DNA from: DATMXS01 sp050260275
GTDB taxonomy: Bacteria; Acidobacteriota; Terriglobia; Bryobacterales; Bryobacteraceae
Length of the DNA: 14,117 bases
NCBI GenBank assembly: GCA_050260275.1
Contig: JBLNBX010000120.1
Location: forward strand, 1 to 14,117
Direction of reading: 5' to 3'
Position 1 is the first letter of the stretch; each line of letters begins with the position of its first letter. Below the pieces are notes generated by a model, which ran no database searches, was not told the DNA's origin, and was given only the letters and a program-made list of their open reading frames with translations. A program made the position numbers and the translations under genes. Below, piece by piece: positions 1 through 6,174 of this stretch.

Positions 1-311
1 ACCGTCTCGAAGGCTTCCGCGAAATCCCGCTCGGCCACCGGCTCGCCGGCGATGCGTATCCGTTCCGTAGGCTCCACGAGGTGCGGAGATGTGTACAGGC
101 CCGTGCGGCAGCCATGCGCGCGAAGACCGGCCTCGATCATCGCGCAGGTGGAGCCTTTCCCGTTCGTGCCGGCCACGTGTATGAAGCTGCCCGCGCGATG
201 CGCGTCGCCAAGGGCGGACATGAGCGCGTCCACACGGTCCAGCCCAAGCTTGGCGGCCTTGACCTCGTTTCCGAGGGAATAGAGAAAGCGGACAGCTTCG
301 CGGTATGTCAT
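1..311 (-). CDS. folC: Bifunctional folylpolyglutamate/dihydrofolate synthase, N-terminal part (runs off left edge)
   Basis: Adds glutamate to folates, and in many bacteria to dihydropteroate, in the cytoplasm using ATP. Read in reverse from ATG at 311, 103 residues are visible. The start MTYREAVRFLYSLG is typical of FolC. The ATP-binding P-loop appears as HVAGTNGKGST at residues 45-55, followed by GLYTSPHL and ERIRI, both FolC hallmarks. The C-terminal three quarters lie outside the window, so it cannot be told whether it also has dihydrofolate synthase activity. No good Shine-Dalgarno precedes the ATG; a CATAAT box at 332-337 could be a -10, but no matching -35 is seen. The upstream 700 bp are non-coding, so this gene starts its own unit. 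Identification is secure from the P-loop and flanking motifs. Confidence 0.93.
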   Translation of the reverse strand, partial: MTYREAVRFLYSLGNEVKAAKLGLDRVDALMSALGDAHRAGSFIHVAGTNGKGSTCAMIEAGLRAHGCRTGLYTSPHLVEPTERIRIAGEPVAERDFAEAFET

Positions 312-487
312 CTGCGGAGGGGTGAATAACCATTATGGCGCGTTCAGTGGGAGCCACCGGCCTCGCAGTCCTTGCGACGAGCTTTGGGACGAGCCAAGGA
401 ACGGGCTCCGGCCCCTGCGCTCAACGATGCTCGTGCAGGCTGAAGCCCGCGACTATTGCGGGCCCGGTTCGGGCGGACTGAAATCGG

Positions 488-499
488 GCCCTAATACGA
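488..499 (+). repeat. GCCCTRATACGA repeat, copy 1
   Basis: The sequence reads GCCCTAATACGA and continues into GG. It differs by one base from copies at 809-820 (direct) and 873-884 (inverted). TACGAGG recurs at 523-529, again as around copy 2. Confidence 0.6.
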
Positions 500-622
500 G
501 GCCTTCATGCGAGGCTCAAGGGTACGAGGAAGCCGGACCAGGGGGTCGGCGCGGACGAGGGCGTCCGCCCCACTGTGGCGTGGGCTCGGTGGCGAGGGAG
601 CCGGACCGGGTTGTCGGGGGGC

Positions 623-658
623 GGGCTTGAGCCCTTGCAGGGCTTCAGCCCTGCAAGG
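623..658. repeat. Tandem hairpins with TTGA and TTCA loops
   Basis: GGGC-TTGA-GCCC (623-634) runs into a perfect 11-bp stem, CCTTGCAGGGC (633-643) and its complement (648-658), around a TTCA loop. There is no T-tract on either side, so a terminator is unlikely. It shares its stem-NNNA-stem layout with the other hairpins in this gap. Confidence 0.7.
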
Positions 659-677
659 AAAACTGCGGGCCAGGGTG

Positions 678-711
678 CGCGGAGCTGAAGCTCCGCGGCG
701 GACTGAAGTCC
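678..711. repeat. Two adjacent hairpins with TGAA loops
   Basis: CGCGGAGC-TGAA-GCTCCGCG (678-697) is directly followed by GGAC-TGAA-GTCC (700-711). The loops are identical although the stems differ. CTGAAG at the loop is the reverse complement of the CTTCAG at the loop of the 633-658 hairpin, suggesting the same element in the other orientation. Confidence 0.7.
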
Positions 712-808
712 ACCCCCCGTTGACGTTTCGCCGAGCCGCACTGTAACCGGGCGTTCTCCGCCTGAAGCCCGTGAATATCCCGGGACTGTTCGGCACGACC
801 GAAGTCAG

Positions 809-884
809 GCCCTGATACGAGGTTCTTCATCTCGGTACGAGGCTTTCCATCGGCACGCACCGGTATTGAGGTTCGTATCAGGGC
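809..884. repeat. 12-bp inverted repeat, copies 2 and 3 of GCCCTRATACGA
   Basis: GCCCTGATACGA at 809-820 is exactly complementary to TCGTATCAGGGC at 873-884, with 52 bp between. The right arm overlaps the start of the next hairpin (882-901). The pair could be the ends of a small mobile or REP-like unit, or an RNA stem; nothing coding lies between. Confidence 0.65.
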
Positions 885-936
885 ACGGCTTTAGCCGTGC
901 CGAAGAGAGCTCTCCAAAGAAGGGGCTTTAGCCCCT
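882..936. repeat. Hairpins with TTTA loops flanking a 10-bp palindrome
   Basis: GGCACGGC-TTTA-GCCGTGCC (882-901), the palindrome GAGAGCTCTC (905-914), and AGGGGC-TTTA-GCCCCT (921-936) sit in a row, about 75 bp beyond the thiD stop. Two hairpins with different stems share the loop TTTA. No U-tract follows on the minus strand, so a role as thiD terminator is possible but not shown. Confidence 0.7.
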
Positions 937-1010
937 GTGACCTCGCCCCGCTGCAAGCCGCCGCCTGGCTTCGCCCGCCCGTACGCACCCGCACACCGGT
1001 CGGAACCGCC

Positions 1011-1790
1011 CTAGATCGCTGCAAAGTGATTCACCGGTCCCGAGCCCCGGCCGAGCCCGGGGTTCGTGCGGATCGCCTCATCGATGAACCGCTTCGCCCG
1101 CGCTACCGCCTCCACCAGTTCCGTGCCGCGCGCCAGTTCGGCTGTGATCGTCGCCGAGTACGTGCAGCCTGTTCCGTGCGTGTTGTTGGTAGCGATGCGC
1201 CGGGCGGGGAACTCGTGCCACTGGCGGCCGTCGAACAGGACGTCGGTGGCGCAATCCGCCAGGTGGCCGCCTTTCACCAGCGCGGCATGAGCGCCCATCG
1301 CCGCGAGCGCCTCGGCCGCGCGGCGCATTCCGGCGAGGCCATCGATGCGCAGCCCCGTGAGCGCCGCCGCTTCTTCCAGGTTCGGCGTCAGCAGGAATGC
1401 GCGCGGCACAAGCCGGTTTGCGATGGCGCTCCTCGCAGCTTCCGAGACCAGCGGCGCGCCGTGCTTGCTGATCATGACCGGGTCGACGACGAGCGGAAAA
1501 TCGAATCCCGCCGCCGCCTCTGCCACGGCGTTGACGATTTCCTCATTGCCGAGTGCGCCTGTTTTCGCCGCGCCGGGCCGGATGTCTTCGAGCACGGCCT
1601 GAAGCTGCTCCACAACGAGCGCCGGAGCCATCGTCTCGACGCGCGACACACGCGTTGTGTTCTGCACCGTGAGCAGAGTGATGACGGCCTCGCCGTACAC
1701 GCCGAACCGGTGGAAGGTCTTGAGGTCCGCCTGTATGCCTGCGCCGCCGCTTGGGTCGGAGCCGGCAATCGTCAGTGCGACAGGTATCAC
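1011..1790 (-). CDS. thiD: Hydroxymethylpyrimidine / phosphomethylpyrimidine kinase
   Basis: Phosphorylates HMP and HMP-P to HMP-PP, the pyrimidine half of thiamine; cytoplasmic, ribokinase fold. The 259 residues match the usual ThiD length. Visible motifs are TIAGSDPSGGAGIQADLKTF (7-26), DPVMISKHG (103-111), LTPNLEEAAALTG (134-146), ALVKGGHL (170-177) and the anion hole NTHGTGCTYSA (203-213). The start is GTG (1788-1790), overlapping the TGA of the upstream gene as GTGA, so translation is probably coupled. It is the last gene of a run of secreted-protein genes; no other thi gene and no thiamine riboswitch-like leader is visible. A pyridoxal kinase role is an alternative for this fold, but the GSDPSGGAGIQADLKTF start favours ThiD. 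Confidence 0.95.
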   Translation of the reverse strand: MIPVALTIAGSDPSGGAGIQADLKTFHRFGVYGEAVITLLTVQNTTRVSRVETMAPALVVEQLQAVLEDIRPGAAKTGALGNEEIVNAVAEAAAGFDFPLVVDPVMISKHGAPLVSEAARSAIANRLVPRAFLLTPNLEEAAALTGLRIDGLAGMRRAAEALAAMGAHAALVKGGHLADCATDVLFDGRQWHEFPARRIATNNTHGTGCTYSATITAELARGTELVEAVARAKRFIDEAIRTNPGLGRGSGPVNHFAAI

Positions 1791-3130
1791 TCCGTTATTG
1801 TGACACTTCGCCGCGCGGTGCCCTGCGTATTGAGCACCTCGATGTCCACGGAGCCAATCTGTTCGATGGGTCCGCGCACCGGGAACTCCGCGCGAAGCGA
1901 GAACGTGCCCCCGTATGACGAGGAGTCGAAGTACGTCCGGAACTCGGAGGCCGCGTTCACGCGGATGGGCCCGCTGCCGATTCGCCGCCCGGAGATGTCG
2001 TAGAACGTGAACGCCAGCTCCGAGGCGCTGCGCGTATTGTCGAAGCCGGTGAAGCGGACCGAAACGCTCGAGCTTGCACGTTTCGCCGTCGCGGTGTCGA
2101 ACTCGAACCGTGCGGGCGCAAGGTCGATGGTGAGTTGCTCCCGGTACGAGCGCAGTTCCACGGTGAAAATGATCCGTCCGGCCGTGCTTCCGGTCTGAAA
2201 ATCGGCCGCGGTAGCGTTTCCAAACCGGGCGACGGTCTCCCCGGCCGGGATGTGAAACGCTACCGCCCGGCCGTCGCCATTGAGAAGGCGTACCGTGGGG
2301 TCGGCCGGGCCCTCGAAAGCCATCCGCAGCACGCCATCAGCGGGCCACGATGGGGGCGAAGGCAGCCTGACCCTTAACCTGGCCTGCTGCCCTGAGCGCG
2401 GCGAGGCCGGCTCGACCTCCAGCACCGGACGCTCGATCGGCGGCGCGATTGCCGTCCCGCGCAGCGTGTACTCGCGGGAGTTGAGATAGAGAGAAGCTCC
2501 GAGTAGCCCTTCCGACTGCGGCTCGAACGTGACATCGAACTGCATGGAGGCGCCGGGATCGAGTTGGAAAGGCACCGGCGGAATCGCCGCGGGGAAACCT
2601 GCCCCCACCACCTCCAGGCGCGAGACGGTGGCGCGCTCGCCGAACGGGTTCTCGATCACGAGCGTGCGCGATACGCTCGACCCCAACTGCACCTCGCCGA
2701 AATCGAGGGGCAAGCCCACCCTCAGCACGTCGCCGCCCGCGACACGGATCAAGGGCGCCGGCAGCGCCTGCGTCACGATAGTGATCGTGCGCTCGTTAAC
2801 CCTGAGAGTGCCGCTGCCGCCTCCCGGCACAGCCGGCCGGTACTCGACGTTGACTTCCACGTAAGCGCCCGGCCACAGCACGATTGGCAGCGTGGGTTTC
2901 GAGACGATCACCAGGTCATGCGAGATCAATTCGATTCGCTCAAGCAGAGCCGGTTCGGCGCCCGCGCGGATGTGGAACTCCACTGGAACCACCGACCCCA
3001 CCTCGGCCGGCGCCAGCGTGTAGGCGGATACCAGAATGCGCTCCGTGTCGTGCTCCATCACGGATATGCGCAACGCGGCGGGGGCGAGCGCCACCGCCCA
3101 CAGCGCGCATAGCGCGGCGCGCACGATCAC
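1787..3130 (-). CDS. Exported Ig-fold protein with a choice-of-anchor-D-like domain
   Basis: Not assigned to a named family as a whole. A hydrophobic N-terminus (residues 1-20, VRAALCALWAVALAPAAL) looks like a signal peptide. It is followed by beta-rich segments: about 40-122, then 143-226 with the pattern DFGEVQLGSSVSRTLVIENP ... FQLDPGASMQFDVTFEP ... YTLRGTA, which resembles choice-of-anchor-D/ASH Ig-like domains. A region of 235-340 follows, and a C-terminal domain (350-445) resembles one I recall at the ends of large Solibacter-type secreted proteins. There is no C-terminal anchor or sorting signal. The start is GTG at 3130 (or GTG at 3124, two codons later) and overlaps the previous stop as GTGA; its own TGA overlaps thiD. 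Likely periplasmic or surface; ligand unknown. Confidence 0.85.
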   Translation of the reverse strand: MIVRAALCALWAVALAPAALRISVMEHDTERILVSAYTLAPAEVGSVVPVEFHIRAGAEPALLERIELISHDLVIVSKPTLPIVLWPGAYVEVNVEYRPAVPGGGSGTLRVNERTITIVTQALPAPLIRVAGGDVLRVGLPLDFGEVQLGSSVSRTLVIENPFGERATVSRLEVVGAGFPAAIPPVPFQLDPGASMQFDVTFEPQSEGLLGASLYLNSREYTLRGTAIAPPIERPVLEVEPASPRSGQQARLRVRLPSPPSWPADGVLRMAFEGPADPTVRLLNGDGRAVAFHIPAGETVARFGNATAADFQTGSTAGRIIFTVELRSYREQLTIDLAPARFEFDTATAKRASSSVSVRFTGFDNTRSASELAFTFYDISGRRIGSGPIRVNAASEFRTYFDSSSYGGTFSLRAEFPVRGPIEQIGSVDIEVLNTQGTARRSVTITE

Positions 3131-3747
3131 TGCACCACCTCGCCTTCCGGCGCGTCGGGAAGCCGGTATAGTTTCCCGCGCTCGCGCGAGAACGCCATGT
3201 GCCCGCCGCCGCTGAGCCTGATCCTCAGCCAGCCCGGCCCGAGGTACTCGATCCCTTCAGCGGGCTCGGGCAGCTCGATACGCCGCTCCACGTCTGTCGT
3301 GCGCTGCGGCGCCCTGCCCATCCGCGCGTTGCCCGGCACCGCCCTACCCGCGCCTGCGGCGGCGCGATGCGTTGTGACGATGAGAAACGCACCCTCCACC
3401 CGGTAGCTTTCCGGATCGGGCGCGGAAGCCTGGGGCGGGCCGAAGCGTTCGCATCCGCCCGCCTCATAGCAAACGAGGCCGTCCGGATCCACACGCGCCG
3501 GGCCCGCCGGCGCGGCGTAAACCGTCCCGTTGACTTCGATCTCCGCCTCGGTCTTGACGATCGTCAGGGTATCGGTGCACGCCGCCGCCAGAACCCCTAG
3601 GCGCAGCGGCTCGCTCACGACGAAGTTCCCGGCGGTCCCGTAGATCGCCCGCAGCGCCCGCCGCGAGTCGATGTAACAGCCAATACGCGCCGGTTCGATC
3701 TGTCCTAGCAGGGGGGCGGCGGCGAGAAGCAGGCAGACGAGTCTCAT
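3127..3747 (-). CDS. Small exported protein of unknown function
   Basis: A 206-residue protein that I do not recognise. The start ATG at 3747 is chosen because it overlaps the upstream stop as ATGA and opens with a clear signal peptide, MRLVCLLLAAAPLLGQ. A longer reading from 3891 would add 48 Arg/His-rich residues that are only the upstream gene in another frame. The mature part has a segment IGCYIDSRRALRAIYGTAGNF (22-42) resembling a phrase I recall from acidobacterial secreted beta-proteins, five cysteines (one in the signal peptide), and no transmembrane helix. Cys24, Cys57, Cys93 and Cys99 could form disulfides after export. Its neighbours, both exported Ig-fold proteins, suggest a shared envelope role; the coupling suggests matched amounts. 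Confidence 0.8.
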   Translation of the reverse strand: MRLVCLLLAAAPLLGQIEPARIGCYIDSRRALRAIYGTAGNFVVSEPLRLGVLAAACTDTLTIVKTEAEIEVNGTVYAAPAGPARVDPDGLVCYEAGGCERFGPPQASAPDPESYRVEGAFLIVTTHRAAAGAGRAVPGNARMGRAPQRTTDVERRIELPEPAEGIEYLGPGWLRIRLSGGGHMAFSRERGKLYRLPDAPEGEVVQ

Positions 3748-4313
3748 GGGGTTCCTATGGTTATCGTGGGGGTGCCTATGTCGATGCTGGTATTCGTTCC
3801 GCCCGGGGTGCCGTTCCCTCCCCCGCCGGCGCGCCCCACCGCGAATCCTGCAACCACGGCTCCGGCGGCTGCGCCGGCGATGTACAGCCATTTGCGGCTC
3901 GGGCTGAGGCTGAAGCGCTCTCGCTGGGCGGGCGAAGCGCGGCCGGAAATCTGCTGCACGACAACGGTGCCGGCGCGCACGCCATCCTTGGCCGCGGTGA
4001 TGCGGATCTCGACTGCGCCCTCCAGGTCGTTCCAGACGATGCGCGGCGCTACCGCCCTGCCGTCATCGCCCGTCGTGACAATCTCCGTTCCCAGACCGCT
4101 GGTGAACGCGCCGCTGGGGCCGTCTTCCGGCAGGCGGAAGCTCACCAGCGCGCCCTTGACCGGGGTCCCCAGTTCGTCCGTGACGCGGACCACCAAGCCC
4201 GATGAGGATCGCGAGCCCGCCTGGTGAACCGCCCCCGCGCCCGTGACAACCTCGATCTGAAGCATCCGGGCGTCCGCAGTGAGCAGGCACGCCGCCAGCA
4301 GCGCAACTATCAT
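3744..4313 (-). CDS. Membrane-anchored Ig-like (Big-1-type) protein
   Basis: A 189-residue protein with a short signal-like start (MIVALLAACLLTADA). An Ig-like domain spans about 38-120, with GLVVRVTDELGTPVKGALVSF, a TTGDDGRAVAP turn and AVEIRITAAKDG. This resembles invasin/intimin Big-1 and carboxypeptidase-regulatory-like folds. Then comes one transmembrane helix (142-160, WLYIAGAAAGAVVAGFAVG), a glycine-rich stretch and the tail IDIGTPTITIGTP. That helix plus TITIGTP-type ending recalls other acidobacterial secreted proteins. A weak GGTGGA ribosome site lies just before the ATG. Its stop overlaps the next start (ATGA). It lies 55 bp after the TPR gene. Function unknown; structural or adhesive envelope role is inference. 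Confidence 0.82.
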   Translation of the reverse strand: MIVALLAACLLTADARMLQIEVVTGAGAVHQAGSRSSSGLVVRVTDELGTPVKGALVSFRLPEDGPSGAFTSGLGTEIVTTGDDGRAVAPRIVWNDLEGAVEIRITAAKDGVRAGTVVVQQISGRASPAQRERFSLSPSRKWLYIAGAAAGAVVAGFAVGRAGGGGNGTPGGTNTSIDIGTPTITIGTP

Positions 4314-4368
4314 TCCACCGGGATAGTGTGAGGTACTACCGCAAAAATCTCAGAGGAATACCTGAAGA

Positions 4369-5562
4369 TTACTTCCGCTTGAGCGCGTCGATGGCGGACT
4401 TGAGCTGGCGATACGCCCGCTCCTCGAAGTTGATCTTGATACGCTCCAGGCCTGCGTCGCTTGCGGAGGGCCGTTTCCGTGCGGTCGCGAGCTTTAGCAT
4501 ATCCGCCGCATCGCCGTCGTCCGGATCGCGCTCCAGCGCGGCGCGGAATCTCTCGGCGGCTTCCTCGAACCGGCCTTGTTTCAGAAGCGTGTATCCGACG
4601 TTGAAGTGGTAATCCGGGTCGGCTGCGTCACCTTCCAGCGCCGTCTCAAAGCTCTGCAGCGCCTGCGGCAGGCCCCTCCGCGACTGCGCCGCGCCCAGGT
4701 TGTTGAAGACCTCGTTCAGCGGCACCGCTTCCGCCACTGTCTCAAACGCTTGCTCCGCCCCGGCGAAATCCTCTGCCTCGTAACGGCAAAGCCCATACAG
4801 GAACATGGCTTCGAAGTACCGCGGAGCGTCTTTTGGGACGCCCTTCAGCCACTTGGCCGCCTGCTCGTACTGCTTCTCGTCCCAGTAGAGCCGTGCCAGC
4901 TCGTACAGCGCGTCGGAGAAGTTCGGCTCCAGCCGTACCGCCTGAAGCATGAAGCGCCGCTTCTGGCCGATCTCGGACGCCATCAGCCCGCGCGTGTAGT
5001 TTTCCATCGCGTCCAGGCGCACGGCCGGGCGCTCGCGCAGAAACACCTCCTGCTCCGGCGTGTCGTCCGGCGCGAACCCGCGCAGAATACGCCAGGCCAG
5101 GCGCGATTGTATGCTGGCGAGTTCTTCGAGCGGCCCCTCTTCGTCCACCGCCCTCGCCTGCCGCAACCGCTTCATATCGAGCGCCGTCGCGCTCACGCGC
5201 AGGTTGCCCCGGCTTCCTTCGGCGGGCGTCAGCTCGAACTCGCCCCAGATCACGGTCGAGGCGTCCATTTCCTCGGCGACCTTCATGATCGTAGCTCGCG
5301 TGAGCAAAGCGTTCGACCGTATCGAAAGCCGCCGGTACACGGTCTCGCGCTCGTGGCGGTCCAGCACCAGGATTCCGCGCGACTCGAACGCGTCCTGGAT
5401 GGTGTGCGCCACGCTTTCCGAGATCCAGTCCACGTTGGCGTCGGGAGAGCGGCTGAAGAACGGGATCACCAGCACGGGCTCCGCGGCAAGAGGAGCCGCT
5501 GCCGTGATCAGGAGGAGTGCTGCCGGGAGGGCAAACCGCTGAAGGTACAACAACCGCTGCAT
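4369..5562 (-). CDS. Exported TPR protein with TolB-N/FlgO-like N-terminal domain
   Basis: A 397-residue protein. A signal peptide (1-27, ending PLAA|EPV) is followed by a domain (29-162) starting LVIPFFSRSPDANVDWISES. That pattern resembles the TolB-N-like/FlgO-like domain (VLPF-x-N-S-x-D) found in envelope and regulatory proteins. Residues about 186-360 hold at least four TPR-type helix pairs (for example LYELARLYWDEKQYEQAAKW and YHFNVGYTLLKQGRFEEAAE). A basic tail ends DALKRK. It probably works in the periplasm or at the outer membrane as a scaffold; partner unknown. It is the first gene of the run to thiD, with a 55-bp gap before the next gene. No ribosome site precedes the ATG, and a -10-like TACACT lies only 13 nt upstream, so its mRNA may be nearly leaderless. 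Confidence 0.83.
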   Translation of the reverse strand: MQRLLYLQRFALPAALLLITAAAPLAAEPVLVIPFFSRSPDANVDWISESVAHTIQDAFESRGILVLDRHERETVYRRLSIRSNALLTRATIMKVAEEMDASTVIWGEFELTPAEGSRGNLRVSATALDMKRLRQARAVDEEGPLEELASIQSRLAWRILRGFAPDDTPEQEVFLRERPAVRLDAMENYTRGLMASEIGQKRRFMLQAVRLEPNFSDALYELARLYWDEKQYEQAAKWLKGVPKDAPRYFEAMFLYGLCRYEAEDFAGAEQAFETVAEAVPLNEVFNNLGAAQSRRGLPQALQSFETALEGDAADPDYHFNVGYTLLKQGRFEEAAERFRAALERDPDDGDAADMLKLATARKRPSASDAGLERIKINFEERAYRQLKSAIDALKRK

Positions 5563-5575
5563 GGATTGAACATTA

Positions 5576-5584
5576 AGTGTAGCA
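5576..5584 (-). promoter_or_regulatory. Possible extended -10 (TGCTACACT) close to the TPR gene start
   Basis: On the minus strand TG-C-TACACT matches an extended -10 box. It ends 14 nt before the ATG at 5562, so transcription would begin about 7 nt before the start codon. No -35 hexamer is seen at 17 nt, where the GC-rich stem of 5586-5613 lies instead. This is inference from sequence only. Confidence 0.3.
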
Positions 5585-5585
5585 G

Positions 5586-5613
5586 GGTCCCCCGGTTACG
5601 GGCCCGGGGGACC
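5586..5613. terminator. Strong GC hairpin downstream of the 104-aa protein gene
   Basis: GGTCCCCCGG (5586-5595) and CCGGGGGACC (5604-5613) form a perfect 10-bp stem with an 8-base loop. It lies about 50 nt after the stop of the minus-strand gene ending at 5665 and just before the next gene. No U-tract follows on the minus strand, so it may be a weak or factor-assisted terminator, or an RNA 3' end stabiliser. Confidence 0.4.
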
Positions 5614-5664
5614 GTGGAGTGTGAGTTCCTGCTTCTGGAACTGCTTCTCGGCGTGATGCGCGTG

Positions 5665-5979
5665 CTAGTTGCTCAGCACGAGTTTCATGTTGGTACCGCC
5701 GAGCCTGATCTCCTGCAGCCGGTTCTTGCCATCGGCGTTCGCGTACCGGACGGACGTCGACGGGTACTTCGAGTCTACCGTCTCGACCTTAACAACACTC
5801 TCAACGGCGACCTTTTCGCCCTTCAGAACGATCTTTGTGTCCTGCACATCGAGCTTATAGTCGCCGGCCTTGAGCTCGGTATCCCCTACGACCGATGGCT
5901 GGTGCAGCCTCACGTTGTACGTTTTCGCGCTCGCCACCGAGAGGGCTAGGACCAGAAAAGCCAGCATCAGTTTCTTCAT
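5665..5979 (-). CDS. Small exported beta-rich protein (104 aa)
   Basis: No named family. The start at 5979 is chosen because an AAGGAG site lies 9 nt before it; the in-frame ATG at 5988 would touch the site, and a longer reading from 6069 has no support. Residues 1-18 (MKKLMLAFLVLALSVASA) are a clean signal peptide. The 86-residue mature part is built of short beta strands: YNVRLHQPSVVGDTELKAGDYKL, KIVLKGEKVAV and a conserved-looking end, VRYANADGKNRLQEIRLGG-TNMKLVLSN. I recall similar short proteins in Bryobacter/Solibacter genomes, with no function assigned. It has no cysteine and no membrane helix, so it is probably a soluble periplasmic or secreted single domain. It stands alone: miaA ends about 195 bp upstream and a hairpin follows. 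Confidence 0.85.
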   Translation of the reverse strand: MKKLMLAFLVLALSVASAKTYNVRLHQPSVVGDTELKAGDYKLDVQDTKIVLKGEKVAVESVVKVETVDSKYPSTSVRYANADGKNRLQEIRLGGTNMKLVLSN

Positions 5980-6174
5980 ACGAGTCATCTCCTTAACCGG
6001 TTGGTTTCTGGACTGCTGTGTGTTGCTGCCGGGCCGGTAGGCCCAACGTAAAGGACGAGAACAGAGCAAAATGGTTCCTCGCGGAACAAAGAATTTTTGC
6101 GGGGCCTCCTGTTATCCCCCTCATGGTGGTGCTATGCATCCCGCAGCGACCGGAGATACTGTGTTTACAACAGC

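Larger units (their letters stand above)
312..1010. other. Gene-free region with a mosaic of short hairpins and repeats
   Basis: About 700 bp lie between the start of folC and the end of thiD. The open frames here are short, overlap in several frames, and have no ribosome sites or recognisable protein signals, so I call no gene. The DNA holds at least seven short inverted repeats with 4-base loops (TTCA, TGAA, TTTA, TTGA) and three copies of a GCCCTRATACGA 12-mer. A looser copy of the flank around the 12-mer (TACGAGG repeated) occurs at 488-530 and again at 809-845. The folC promoter must lie at the left end of this stretch. Confidence 0.8.

Noticed and set aside
897..2003. Plus-strand open frame of 368 codons opposite thiD and the ASH-like gene
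   Set aside because: It lies antisense to two well-supported genes, is rich in Arg, Ala and Pro as expected for a GC-rich shadow frame, and has no signal, domain or ribosome site.
3748..3891. Possible 48-residue N-terminal extension of the small exported protein
   Set aside because: The added Arg/His-rich stretch is the upstream gene read in another frame; the internal ATG gives a signal peptide and an ATGA overlap.
4576..5949. Plus-strand open frame of 457 codons opposite the TolB-N/TPR gene and the 104-aa gene
   Set aside because: It crosses two genes and a hairpin on the other strand, and its composition (many Arg, His, Leu, Val) fits a reverse-frame shadow of TPR coding sequence.
6074..6099. 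GTTCC-TCGC-GGAAC hairpin followed by a T-run on the plus strand
   Set aside because: No plus-strand gene ends here, the stem is only 5 bp, and the T-run starts 7 nt after it; a terminator is not supported.
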